A stretch of DNA of 64,000 nucleotides, from assembly GCA_937864115.1 (NCBI GenBank), contig CALMII010000003.1:62001-126000 (forward strand), given 5' to 3'. This DNA comes from an uncultured Steroidobacter sp. (GTDB taxonomy: Bacteria > Pseudomonadota > Gammaproteobacteria > Steroidobacterales > Steroidobacteraceae). The translations under genes and the position numbers were made by a program. Below the pieces are notes generated by a model. The model was given only the letters and a program-made list of their open reading frames with translations. It was not told the origin of the DNA and did not search any database. Of this stretch, positions 8,856-17,622 are shown piece after piece (within the stretch, counting starts at the first letter, position 1; the number at the start of each line of letters is the position of its first letter).

Positions 8856-9956
8856 ATGAGAATGAGATTGTCTAGCAGTCAATTGATCGCGCGCGCAGTG
8901 CGCACCTTGTTCGCGGCCGCTGCCGCGCTGACCATGTTCGGTGCCCACGCAGGGCAGATCGACAGCATTAGCGGCACGGTCGCCAACGGTCAGACGATCG
9001 TCATCAACGGCTCTGGCTTCGGCAGCAAGGCCAATGCCAAGCCGCTCTACTACTGGGACTTCGAGAACGGCACGGCGACCTCGCCGCTCAGCCGCAACTC
9101 GTTCGACGGCGGTGTGCGCGGCGCGTTGTCGACCGCGACTTCGCTCAAGCCGCTCAACTCGAGGGGCATTCTCACCATCGACGTCGCCGGTCAATCCGAC
9201 GCGATGGGTCCGGATGGTGTGCCCTTCTCCTCGAACTCGCTGTACGTGTGGGCGAAGAAGTACTACGAGTTCAACATCGTCACCGATGCCGCCTCCAATG
9301 GCCTCAACCTGAAGTTCTTCCGCTTGTGGTACCCGTACACGCACAACGTCTACTCGAGCTATGCGGGCGGCAGCGGCGGCGCGAACAGCGGACGCGTCGT
9401 GGCCGAAATGACGGGCACGGCAACGACGTGGTTCCAGCTGCCGCACCAGTCGGACAAGTGGATCATCGACGAATGGGAGTATCGTGCCGGCAGCATCGGC
9501 GCGGTCGATGGAATCCTCAACTACACTCGCGGCGGCATCTCTGCCTTCCCGCGCGCTAACCGCATCCAGATGCGTACGTCGTCATATCCGAACTCGTACA
9601 GCGTCCTGTACTTCGACCAGATTAGCAACAACCAGCTGAGCGCCGGCAAATACCTGCATTTTGATGCCATCTACGTCGATGACACCTGGCACCGCGTGGT
9701 GATCAGCGATGAGGCGACCTGGCAGAACATCGTCTACGGCAGCGGCGGCACCGAGCGCAGCCGTGAAGTGCAGATTCCGATCACCTGGAGCGACTCGCGC
9801 ATCGAGATCTCGGTGCGTCAGGGCGGCTACAGCAGCCTCACCGGCAAGTATCTGTACGTCATCGGAGCCGACGGCAACCCGGTGAACAGCAGTGGCTTCC
9901 GCATCGGTGACGCGAGTACCAATCCCCGTCCGCCGAGTTCGGTCTCTGTACAGTAA
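8856..9956 (+). CDS. secreted beta-rich protein, polysaccharide-lyase-like
   Basis: 366 aa with a typical signal peptide (Arg residues, then LFAAAAALTMFGAHAG, cleavage near 32). Residues about 33-55 (SGTVANGQTIVINGSGFGSK) match an IPT/TIG-type Ig strand, and the rest is rich in Tyr, Trp, Ser and Gly with short beta strands (YYWDFENGT, KKYYEFNIV, FRLWYPYTHNVY), as in concanavalin-like jelly-roll lyases or binding proteins. No catalytic motif can be named with certainty. It precedes a second secreted protein of similar style, and both stand in front of the EPS assembly genes, so trimming or binding the EPS outside the cell is a reasonable guess. Confidence 0.6.
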   Translation: MRMRLSSSQLIARAVRTLFAAAAALTMFGAHAGQIDSISGTVANGQTIVINGSGFGSKANAKPLYYWDFENGTATSPLSRNSFDGGVRGALSTATSLKPLNSRGILTIDVAGQSDAMGPDGVPFSSNSLYVWAKKYYEFNIVTDAASNGLNLKFFRLWYPYTHNVYSSYAGGSGGANSGRVVAEMTGTATTWFQLPHQSDKWIIDEWEYRAGSIGAVDGILNYTRGGISAFPRANRIQMRTSSYPNSYSVLYFDQISNNQLSAGKYLHFDAIYVDDTWHRVVISDEATWQNIVYGSGGTERSREVQIPITWSDSRIEISVRQGGYSSLTGKYLYVIGADGNPVNSSGFRIGDASTNPRPPSSVSVQ

Positions 9957-9966
9957 CAGTCGAAAG

Positions 9967-9998
9967 AGGCAGTGCCCGTCAGACATCGGGCACTGCCT
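9967..9998. terminator. strong hairpin between two secreted-protein genes
   Basis: A perfect 12-bp inverted repeat (AGGCAGTGCCCG and its complement) around an 8-base loop begins 11 bp after the stop codon at 9956. It lacks a T-run, so it may be a processing or mRNA-stabilising hairpin or an attenuator rather than a classical intrinsic terminator. It separates the two secreted-protein genes. Confidence 0.6.
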
Positions 9999-10037
9999 GC
10001 GTCCCGCGCAGCTCTCGTCTCCTTTCGCAGGTTCACG

Positions 10038-10964
10038 ATGACTCCATTTGCCCGCCTCCCGATGCGCTGGCTCGCCGCGCTGGCTATGTTCGCCGCAGGC
10101 ATCAGCCATTCCGCCCCCGAACCTGAGTCGCTGTGCTCGCGCGCCGTGACGATCTTCTGCAGCGGCTTCGAGGAAGGCAGCTTTGGCATCTGGGATGACT
10201 ACGATGGCAATCCGGCGCCGTGGAACACGCTTGTGCTCGAACCCGGCCCGCTTTCCCTGAGCGACAACACCGTCGCCCGCGTCCGCGTGCCCGAGGGCCG
10301 CGGCGGCCACGACGTGGTGAAGATCCTTCCGAGCCAGCACGATCGGCTGTTCGTGCGCTGGTATCAGAAGTGGGAGAGCGGCTACGACTTCAACGCCGAC
10401 AACCACGGCGGCGGCTTCCACGCCGGGCATCGTGACTACATGGGGCGCTCCGGCAATCGCCCGACCGGTTCCGACTGGTTTTCGGCGTGGATGGAGCCCG
10501 TTAAGGGCCGCCTCAATCTCTACGCGTACTATCGCGGCATGTACCAGGACTGTGCCGACCCGAACGGCTCCTGCTGGGGCGATCACTTCCCCTGCTTCCT
10601 CGATGACGGCGGCTACTGCAAGAAGCCCGAGCATCGCGAGCGCATCATGCCACCGCTGCTGCAAACCAACCGCTGGTATTGCCTCGAAGTCGAAATGAAT
10701 GCCGGCACGCCGACCTCCACCGAGGCGGGCGCCAACGGCTCGCTCAACTACTGGATCGACGGCGTCGAGTACGGACCTTGGACCGGCCTATGGTTTCGCA
10801 CGACATCAAATCTGAAGATCAACATCTTCAGCCTCGGCCTGTTCTTCCACAATACGCACACTTCGGCCGGACACATGTACGACAACATTGTCGTATCAAC
10901 AGAGCGCATCGGCTGCTTGGACTCCCCGCGTCCCAACGCGCCCAGCAGCCTGACTGCAAACTAG
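10038..10964 (+). CDS. secreted polysaccharide-lyase-like protein
   Basis: 308 aa from the ATG at 10038, which gives a signal peptide (MTPFARLPMRWLAALAMFAAG, cleavage after HSA); an earlier in-frame start only adds a polar tail. The segment RLFVRWYQKWESGYDF...HGGGFHAG recalls the jelly-roll fold of heparinase I/PL14-type lyases, where an HGG motif lies in the substrate groove. Cysteines come in groups (SLC...IFC, DCAD...SCWG...PCF...YCK), suggesting periplasmic disulphides. The C-terminus has no membrane anchor or PEP-CTERM tail. Its EPS neighbours suggest cleavage or binding of the exported polymer. Fold call is by eye. Confidence 0.6.
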   Translation: MTPFARLPMRWLAALAMFAAGISHSAPEPESLCSRAVTIFCSGFEEGSFGIWDDYDGNPAPWNTLVLEPGPLSLSDNTVARVRVPEGRGGHDVVKILPSQHDRLFVRWYQKWESGYDFNADNHGGGFHAGHRDYMGRSGNRPTGSDWFSAWMEPVKGRLNLYAYYRGMYQDCADPNGSCWGDHFPCFLDDGGYCKKPEHRERIMPPLLQTNRWYCLEVEMNAGTPTSTEAGANGSLNYWIDGVEYGPWTGLWFRTTSNLKINIFSLGLFFHNTHTSAGHMYDNIVVSTERIGCLDSPRPNAPSSLTAN

Positions 10965-11081
10965 GCCGACGTAAGACAGATCGACACTCTCACTGCGCGA
11001 CAGCGCGTCCGCGCAGCTTCAGTACTTCGTTCGATAGTAGGCGTCGCCACGGATGGTGTATAACGCGCGCGTTTTCAATCA

Positions 11082-11684
11082 ATGTCGCGCGTAATGAAAT
11101 CCGGCCTTATTGCTCTCGCACGCAAGTACGCACCCTCCCTTTGGGAAATAGTCGTTACGATTCGCGTCAAGCTGACCCCGATCCGCCGCTACATCGAGAG
11201 CAAACTGATTCCCGCCGCGCGCGCCAGGATCGGCGACGGCGACATCCTCTACGTAGGCGTAGCACACTACACACGCGATTATCCTCAGCGCTTTGCTCCA
11301 GCGACGGTCGCGACCATCGACATCGAGCCTTCCGTCGCCCGCTATGGCGCGGCCGTACACCGCGTGGGCTCGGTGACCCAAGTGGACACTCTGTTCGGCA
11401 AACAGTCCTTCGACATGGTGTTCCTGATCGGAGTGATCGGCTGGGGCCTGAATACGCGTGAGCAGGCCAACGCGGCGCTCGAATCGATCTCGGAGGTGCT
11501 GCGTGACGGCGGCGTCCTCATCGTCAGTCGTGATGACATACCGCCTCGCAACAGCGTGCAAATGCAGGATCTGCACGCACTCACCCGCTTCGAGCCCTGC
11601 GAGCTTGCCGGTATCGACGCCTCGCGCGTCAAGATTCGCGATCCCAAATACCGGACCGAGCTGTTCTTCTACCGCAAACTCTAG
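11082..11684 (+). CDS. SAM-dependent methyltransferase-like protein
   Basis: A 200-aa protein with a shortened class I methyltransferase pattern: a first strand and loop at GDILYVGVAHY (about 50-60), an acidic ribose-binding-type strand end at VATIDIEP (about 72-79), and FDMVFLIGVIGWG followed by LRDGGVLIVSRD, as in motifs IV-VI. The usual glycine-rich loop (GxGxG) is replaced by VGVAHYTRD, so SAM binding may be altered. It converges on wecB with a 31-bp gap. Substrate unknown; a sugar of the EPS is plausible. Confidence 0.6.
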   Translation: MSRVMKSGLIALARKYAPSLWEIVVTIRVKLTPIRRYIESKLIPAARARIGDGDILYVGVAHYTRDYPQRFAPATVATIDIEPSVARYGAAVHRVGSVTQVDTLFGKQSFDMVFLIGVIGWGLNTREQANAALESISEVLRDGGVLIVSRDDIPPRNSVQMQDLHALTRFEPCELAGIDASRVKIRDPKYRTELFFYRKL

Positions 11685-11715
11685 ATGCGTCGAGCCTGGA
11701 GCGGTGGGTAGCCGC

Positions 11716-12876
11716 TCAGCGCTTCGGCGTGAACTCGCCGATACGCGCGTGCCGGTAACCGAAGAAGTGCCGGATCGCTTCGATCGTCCGTTCCGCCGCA
11801 CGTCCGTCGCCGTAAGGGTTGACCGCGTTCGCCATGCGGTCGAAGCTGCGGCGGTCGTCCAACAGCTTGCGGACCCAGCGCACGATCGTCGCGCGGTCGG
11901 TGCCGACGACCCGCGCCGTTCCGGCGCGCACCGCCTCCGGCCGCTCCGTCACATCGCGCAGCACCAGCACCGGCTTGCCCAGCGAGGGGCCCTCTTCCTG
12001 CAGCCCCCCGGAATCCGTAACGATGAAGCGCGCCCGCTCCATGAAGTACAGGAAGTCACCGTATTCCAGCGGCGGCAGCAGATGCACGTTCGGCAGGCCG
12101 CCGAGCGCGGCTGTTGCCGGACCCTGTACGTTGGGATTGGGATGCACGGGATAAACCAGGTTGAGATCCGGCTTGGCGCTGGCGACATCCGCGAGCGCCG
12201 CGCAGATGGACTCGAGCGGCGCACCGAAGTTCTCGCGCCTATGCGCCGTGATCAGCACGAATGGCTTCGCCGCCAGGCGCTGCAACTGCGCCGACGGCGC
12301 TGCGACCACGCCTTTACGCAGCCTGTCTCTCATGATGCGCAGCGCGTCGATGCCGGTGTTGCCCGTGATGTAGATGCCTTTTGGATCGATGCCCTCCTTC
12401 AGCAGGTTCTGCCGCGACTTCGCGGTCGGCGCGAAGTGCAAGCTCGAAACCGCGTCGGCGGCCACACGATTCAACTCCTCCGGGAACGGATTCGCCTTGT
12501 CGAACGAGCGAAGGCCCGCCTCCACGTGACCTACGGGTATCCGGTGATAGAACGCGGACAGCGACGCGGACAGCGAAGTCGTGGTGTCGCCATGGACGAG
12601 CACCATGTCGGGCGACTCTGCCTTCAGCACTTTCTCCAACCGCTCCAGCACCTTCACAGTGATCGCCGTGAGCGACTGCTTGGGCGTCATCACGTCCAGA
12701 TCGTGGTGGGGAACGATCCCGAACAGCGCCAGCACCTGATCGAGCATGTGGCGGTGCTGCGCGGTGACGACGACACGGCAATCGAATTCTTTCGGCCGCG
12801 CACGCAGCGCCAGTACCACCGGCGCCATCTTCACAGCCTCGGGACGAGTGCCGAAGACACAGAAAATTTTCTTCAT
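11716..12876 (-). CDS. wecB: UDP-N-acetylglucosamine 2-epimerase
   Basis: 386 aa, the usual family length, starting at MKKIFCVFGTRPEAVKMAPV. Other family motifs are present in order: GDTTTS, HVEAGLRSFDKANPFPEELNR, TAHRRENFG and DSGGLQEEGPSLGKPVLVLR. The enzyme interconverts UDP-GlcNAc and UDP-ManNAc in the cytoplasm, supplying ManNAc or ManNAcA to the polymer. No UDP-ManNAc dehydrogenase (wecC) is seen in the window. It is the last gene of the long minus-strand run, 14 bp after the upstream glycosyltransferase gene. Confidence 0.95.
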   Translation of the reverse strand: MKKIFCVFGTRPEAVKMAPVVLALRARPKEFDCRVVVTAQHRHMLDQVLALFGIVPHHDLDVMTPKQSLTAITVKVLERLEKVLKAESPDMVLVHGDTTTSLSASLSAFYHRIPVGHVEAGLRSFDKANPFPEELNRVAADAVSSLHFAPTAKSRQNLLKEGIDPKGIYITGNTGIDALRIMRDRLRKGVVAAPSAQLQRLAAKPFVLITAHRRENFGAPLESICAALADVASAKPDLNLVYPVHPNPNVQGPATAALGGLPNVHLLPPLEYGDFLYFMERARFIVTDSGGLQEEGPSLGKPVLVLRDVTERPEAVRAGTARVVGTDRATIVRWVRKLLDDRRSFDRMANAVNPYGDGRAAERTIEAIRHFFGYRHARIGEFTPKR

Positions 12877-12890
12877 TTTGTTACGAATGG

Positions 12891-14111
12891 CTACGAACGG
12901 GCGTGTCTGACGTTGAAAGTATCGGTCACGGTCGCGAGTGCCGCCAGCATCGTCGCCGCGTCCCTTTCCCAATGGAATCTCTCGGTGACCGCACGGCGGC
13001 CGGCGGCGCCCAGCGCTTCACGCGTGTTCGCGTCCGTGAGCCCTCTCACCGCTTGGACGAGTTGCGACGGGTCGGTGTCGTGGTACACGCGGCCACACCG
13101 AGCCCCCTCGACGATCTGTCGCAGCGTCCGGCACTGCGTGACCAACACCGCTTTGCCTTGCGCCATATAGTCGTAGATCTTGTTTGGAATCGTTGTATCG
13201 GTGTGCTCGGTGAGCAGATGCGGTATCAGGCAGATGTCCGCCTCACCGATCAGCGACGGCACCTCCTTCTGGTCCACCCAGCCCGGCAGCAGCAGGTTGC
13301 GCTCGACACCGAGTTCGGCTGCGAGCTTGCGCAGCTGCGGCTCCATCACTCCTTTGCCGACCAGGATCACTAGCACGTCCGGATCGATCTCCCGCAGGCC
13401 GGGCAAGGCCCGCACGACGATGTCGAGGCCGCGCTTGCCATCCATGTTGCCGACGTACAGCAGCTTCAAACCTTGATGACGCGCGATCTGCTCTGTCACC
13501 TCGCCACGCACCGGTTCGTAGACAAGGTCGAGCCGCGGCGTATTCTCGACGGTCCACGCCGGCACACCGCCGTTCGTCAGGCCGATCACACGCAGCCGGC
13601 TGGGCTCGGACACCGCGAAGATGCCGTCGAGCTTCGGCAGGATCCAGCGCTCGAGGCGGCGCAGCCAGGAGGGGTTGCGCAGCAGATAGTCCCAAGGCTG
13701 TGGCCCGAACAGATCCCACGTGGCCTGGATCATCGCCGGGTAGTTTTCCGCCATGTCGAGCACCACCGGTCTCCCGGTGGTGCGGCCAGCCCACACGGCG
13801 GCGGCGGTCAGCGGCAGGTCGCGCACCATGATCACGTCGCTGTTTTGCTGCCGCACAGTGCGCGCGATCGCCCGTATCCACCACGGCGAGAAGAAGGCCG
13901 GGAAGTTCATCAGGTCGCGATCAATCCGCGTCCATCCGATCGGCAGACGGTGCACCTCCACGCCCGGGCGCAAATTCTCTTGCCGCGGCTTGCCGGCGCG
14001 ATTGCGCGACAGGATGACGACCTGATGACCAGCGTCTGCGAGGCTCGAGGTGAACTTCTCAACGCGAATGTCCCAAGGATACTCATCCTGAAAGACGTAA
14101 CAGACTTGCAA
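12891..14111 (-). CDS. GT4-family glycosyltransferase
   Basis: 406 aa, GT-B fold. The N-terminal domain opens with MQVCYVFQDEYPWDIRVEKF, and the C-terminal donor domain has LLYVGNMDGKRGLDIVVRALPGL, then LLLPGWVDQKEVPSLI and the E-x7-like donor-binding stretch near PNKIYDYMAQGKAVL. It resembles WbuB/WcaI-like retaining transferases using nucleotide sugars at the inner membrane. Encoded just before wecB. Acceptor and sugar are not predictable. Confidence 0.88.
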   Translation of the reverse strand: MQVCYVFQDEYPWDIRVEKFTSSLADAGHQVVILSRNRAGKPRQENLRPGVEVHRLPIGWTRIDRDLMNFPAFFSPWWIRAIARTVRQQNSDVIMVRDLPLTAAAVWAGRTTGRPVVLDMAENYPAMIQATWDLFGPQPWDYLLRNPSWLRRLERWILPKLDGIFAVSEPSRLRVIGLTNGGVPAWTVENTPRLDLVYEPVRGEVTEQIARHQGLKLLYVGNMDGKRGLDIVVRALPGLREIDPDVLVILVGKGVMEPQLRKLAAELGVERNLLLPGWVDQKEVPSLIGEADICLIPHLLTEHTDTTIPNKIYDYMAQGKAVLVTQCRTLRQIVEGARCGRVYHDTDPSQLVQAVRGLTDANTREALGAAGRRAVTERFHWERDAATMLAALATVTDTFNVRHARS

Positions 14112-14162
14112 ACTAGGCTCCCCCGCAGCAGGCTGACATCGAGCGTATCTTCTTAACTGCGG

Positions 14163-14795
14163 TCACTTCTGTGCCACGATCCAGGTCACTATCGGCCATT
14201 CTGGATCTGTGCGCGTGGCCACCTTATGCAGCGGGTGCCAAGTGGCGTGCGGCACGGGATCAAAGTGCAGGCCGCGGCGCATCCATTGCAGGGCCTCGAA
14301 ACTGCCCCAGCCGCCGCATTCGATGACATTCGAGAACTTCCTGCACAGCAGACGCAGGGCGTCGGGAGTGTAGCGCCAGAAGTCGCTCGGCGAGCCGTGC
14401 ACCGGAAAGGCGAATACCGTCGTATGCACGGCGATGCCGCCCGGCTTGAGCACGCGACGGCTCTCCTCCATCGCCGTGAACGGATCGCCCTCGACATGCT
14501 CGAACACCTGGTCGGAAGTCACGATGTCGAACTGATCGTTCTCGAACGGCAGCGAGGTGATCGTGTACTCAGGGTAGTTCGCCTCGGTGATCTGCGCGGG
14601 CTTGACGCCCATCATGTCCATGAGGTGCTTGGAGTGGCTGATCGACAACCCGCTAGCCACCTGCGAGCGCAGTTGCTTGCCCACTTCGGTCAGCCGCCTG
14701 TACATCGAATAGCGCGTCATATGCATGCCACGTGGCAGTCCGAGCATCGTCGCACGCCAGAAGCGCCGTCTCAGCTCGATAATGAACTCGCTCAT
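14163..14795 (-). CDS. SAM-dependent methyltransferase (methyltransferase 11-like)
   Basis: 210 aa from the ATG that follows a strong GGAGG ribosome binding site; a longer frame lacks support. The region FENDQFDIVTSDQVFEHVEGDPFTAMEESRRVLKPGGIAVHTTVF carries motifs IV-VI of class I methyltransferases acting on small molecules or sugars. The glycine-rich motif I is not clearly visible in the N-terminal part, which is short. It lies among glycosyltransferases, so O-methylation of an EPS sugar is plausible, though it could also act on another metabolite. Confidence 0.72.
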   Translation of the reverse strand: MSEFIIELRRRFWRATMLGLPRGMHMTRYSMYRRLTEVGKQLRSQVASGLSISHSKHLMDMMGVKPAQITEANYPEYTITSLPFENDQFDIVTSDQVFEHVEGDPFTAMEESRRVLKPGGIAVHTTVFAFPVHGSPSDFWRYTPDALRLLCRKFSNVIECGGWGSFEALQWMRRGLHFDPVPHATWHPLHKVATRTDPEWPIVTWIVAQK

Positions 14796-14842
14796 TAAAT
14801 CCTCCCACATCGGTTGGTAAGCGTGCGGCGTCGGCGATCCGC

Positions 14843-16468
14843 TCAGCGAGACCTCTCGCGTAGCCGGTACAGCCATGCGAGCGGTGAGAACGATTCCGTG
14901 TAAGCATCGTAGACGATCACATCGTCCGCTTCGTTCAGCGTGTGCACACCGTGCCTGCCCCTCGGACCGAGCGGCGGCGCGATGCGCCAGCAAAAACGTT
15001 CTTCGTATTCGTCCGGCGTCAGCGCCACGATCTCATATAGACGCAGTGCTCCGCCATAACGCTGCGTGCAATCCTGAGCCGGGCGGTAGCACGCACCACC
15101 GGCCTGAAAGACCCGCCCGGCAGGCCTCGCACGTGCAATGTCGATGACGATCGGATTGAGCCGGTGAGCGTGCCACGGGCCTTCGAGGGACTCGGCATGA
15201 TACGCGTGCAGATGGGTGTTCGATCCCCGGCGGGCGGCCGAAGTACACAGAATCCACCAGCGGCCGCCGTGACGGAACACGGTCGGATCGACGGCAGGCA
15301 CTCCCTCCAGCAGCGGCTTGGAGTCGAGCACCTGGCGCGCATCGTCCGACAGGCGATGCAGCGTGATCTCGAACGAGTGACTCGCTTCAGGGCAGCAATA
15401 GAGCGCACCGTCGTGCCTGAACACGTGCGGATAGCTGAGGTGGTAGCCGGGCTTGTCGATGAGCTTGTGAATCTCGACGATCTTCCCGGCCTCGTTCAGC
15501 TCGACGCGAGCAATCACGCCGCGCCCACGCCGCACTTCCATCCATTCCGCGAGCAACACGCGTCCCCCAAGGCCCGGCACGACGAATGGGTCGGCCAGGA
15601 AATTCCCGCCCGGCAGCGGTGGCAGCAAGCGGCCGCGAGCGAGCCAGCCGCAGTCTGCGGTCAGCGGCCCCGGTGCAAGGCCGATCGTCCAGCGCTGCAC
15701 CTGGAATGCGGCATACCAGGCGCGGCGCAGCCGTTCCCCGAGTTGGCCCAACAGTCCTGAGCGCGGCGCAGATCGCGGATTCGCCGGGTCCACGCTCTCA
15801 TCGAGCGACGCAGCCGGTGCGCGCCCTTGCGGCTGGCGTGCGGCCTTCCCCAACACATCTGCAGCAGCTAGCGCGAGCTGATCCAAGGTCGCATCGAGAG
15901 ACCACGGCGTCGCGCCGATACGAGCGGTGCTCAAGAACTCGCGCTCGTCGGGTGCGATTTGCAGCAAGGTCAAGCGAATGGCTCGTCGATCCTCCGAGAG
16001 CGCCGACCACTGCAGGCCGCCGCTGGGTATGTCCCCGACCGCGGTCGCGATCCGCCACACGACGACACCGCCTGATGACAACAAACGCGGCACAGAGACA
16101 TTGGACAGCCACAAGACGGCAGCGGGGCGCAGCGTGCCGATCGCTTCGAGAAGCGCGTCGACTGCGACGGTTTGCGCGACGCTTCTTGTGTCGACAGCGA
16201 TCTGCTGCAATGACTGCGAGGTGAACGACGCCAACGACGCGAGGCCGTCATCACCGGCAGCCGAAGTCGAGTTGAACAATGTCGCCGAGCGATCATCGAC
16301 ACACGCGAGAGCGTTGATCCGAATCTCTTGTTGTCGCCCCAGCGCGCGCATGATCTTGAGCGCCCAGTCGCCCACCGCACCTCCGTCAGCGACGACCGCA
16401 ACAGGCAGCGGTTGTGCTAGAGCTTCGGAGGGCACGATGGTGGAGAATGCCGCGATGCTTGCACTCAT
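14843..16468 (-). CDS. GIPC glucosaminyltransferase-like protein with beta-propeller domain
   Basis: 541 aa. The N-terminal 220 residues have a formyltransferase-like alternating alpha/beta look (PVAVVADGGAVGDWALKIMRAL). The C-terminal 300 residues resemble the five-bladed propeller of glucosamine inositolphosphorylceramide transferase-type proteins: NFLADPFV, LSYPHVFRHDGALYCCPEAS, VDPTVFRHGGRWWILCT, GRVFQAGGACYRPAQDCTQRYGGALRLYEI. Bacterial homologues occur in polysaccharide loci and are presumed sugar transferases. Its ATG overlaps the stop of the upstream GT4 gene by 4 bp (ATGA). Catalytic activity is unproven. Confidence 0.65.
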   Translation of the reverse strand: MSASIAAFSTIVPSEALAQPLPVAVVADGGAVGDWALKIMRALGRQQEIRINALACVDDRSATLFNSTSAAGDDGLASLASFTSQSLQQIAVDTRSVAQTVAVDALLEAIGTLRPAAVLWLSNVSVPRLLSSGGVVVWRIATAVGDIPSGGLQWSALSEDRRAIRLTLLQIAPDEREFLSTARIGATPWSLDATLDQLALAAADVLGKAARQPQGRAPAASLDESVDPANPRSAPRSGLLGQLGERLRRAWYAAFQVQRWTIGLAPGPLTADCGWLARGRLLPPLPGGNFLADPFVVPGLGGRVLLAEWMEVRRGRGVIARVELNEAGKIVEIHKLIDKPGYHLSYPHVFRHDGALYCCPEASHSFEITLHRLSDDARQVLDSKPLLEGVPAVDPTVFRHGGRWWILCTSAARRGSNTHLHAYHAESLEGPWHAHRLNPIVIDIARARPAGRVFQAGGACYRPAQDCTQRYGGALRLYEIVALTPDEYEERFCWRIAPPLGPRGRHGVHTLNEADDVIVYDAYTESFSPLAWLYRLRERSR

Positions 16469-17622
16469 GCTGGCGTCCGCCGCGAAAACCTGCGCAATAC
16501 GGCTTCGAGACTGGCCGCGGAATTGCGTGCATCGAAACGATCACGCGCTGCCGGAGCGTATGCCTCGGCCTCCTGCCTTCCGGGAGCGTCCATGCGTGCG
16601 CGCAAGTTGAGCGCGAGCTCATGTCCATTGCCGATCGGAAACAGGCTCGCCGGAGTTCCCTGCAGCACGTCCACGAGCCCGTCACAGGCGCTCGCGATGA
16701 CGGGCACACCGCAGATCAACGCCTCCATCGGCAGAATCGGGCTGGCCTCGGACATCGATGGAATCACTAGCACATCCAGGCCACGCAGCGTCGCACCCAC
16801 TTCGTTCGTATGAGGCAGGAACCTGAAATGGTCTCCGAGCGCACTGCGCTCGATAGCGGCCCGGTCTTCGCGCACGAAGCCGCCTGAACCAATCGCGACC
16901 ACGATCGGCCGCCGTGGTGGCGCCAGCGTTCCGACCAGCTCCTGCATCGCCTTGATCAGCACGTGAAAACCCTTGATGGCCATGAATCGACCCATGAAGC
17001 CGATCACGAAGTCCTGCGCAGCGAGCTGCAGCTCGCTGCGCAGATCGCGCCGCGCCGGGGCGCAGAAGCGCTGCGGGTCGATGCCGTTGCGAATCGTCTC
17101 CACCGTCGGCCGCGTCGCCGGCCAGAAGCTCATGTGGCGCCTGAAGTTGGTTTCCACGGCGCGGCCGGTCGGCTGGACCACGTCACTCACGCCAAGCGCG
17201 CCTGCCAGCACCCACCGTCCGATCTTGATCGACCACTGCTTGCGCAGTGCTTCAGTGAACATGTCGTGGATCGTTACCACGTGCGGCTTGCGGCCTAGGA
17301 CGACCAGCGGCGCGACCGAAACCGCGGAGCTGTAGCCCTGCGAGTGCATTACATCAACATGGTTCTCCTTCAGCGCCTGTCGAGCGGCCTTGAAGATGTC
17401 GCGGATACCGGCCGATGCTGCGCGATACACCTTGGGCTCGAAGGCCGCGAGCGCTTTCACGCACTCATCGAGATCCTCCGAGCGCGGGCCGCACAGCACG
17501 AGATCGAGATCTGATCTTGGCATCAGCCCGTAGGTGTAACGCAGGTAGCTGCGGATGCCGCCGACCGGCCAACGGACGACAAGCAATACGGTCAGCTTGC
17601 GCGCAGCCACGGCAGTGGTCAT
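16465..17622 (-). CDS. GT4-family glycosyltransferase
   Basis: 385 aa from the ATG whose first bases overlap the stop codon of the O-antigen-ligase-like gene (ATGA). N-terminal acceptor domain: LTVLLVVRWPVGGIRSYLRY...VDVMHSQGY. C-terminal donor domain: FVIGFMGRFMAIKGFHVLIKAM and LVIPSMSEASPILPMEALICGVPVIAS, which contains the E-x7-E-like nucleotide-sugar motif of GT4. It acts at the cytoplasmic face to extend the EPS repeat unit. Also coupled by 4 bp to the next gene, so three consecutive genes are translationally linked. Confidence 0.9.
   Translation of the reverse strand: MTTAVAARKLTVLLVVRWPVGGIRSYLRYTYGLMPRSDLDLVLCGPRSEDLDECVKALAAFEPKVYRAASAGIRDIFKAARQALKENHVDVMHSQGYSSAVSVAPLVVLGRKPHVVTIHDMFTEALRKQWSIKIGRWVLAGALGVSDVVQPTGRAVETNFRRHMSFWPATRPTVETIRNGIDPQRFCAPARRDLRSELQLAAQDFVIGFMGRFMAIKGFHVLIKAMQELVGTLAPPRRPIVVAIGSGGFVREDRAAIERSALGDHFRFLPHTNEVGATLRGLDVLVIPSMSEASPILPMEALICGVPVIASACDGLVDVLQGTPASLFPIGNGHELALNLRARMDAPGRQEAEAYAPAARDRFDARNSAASLEAVLRRFSRRTPA

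Noticed and set aside
11458..13170. 570-aa open frame on the plus strand
   Set aside because: Antisense to wecB, which has all family motifs.
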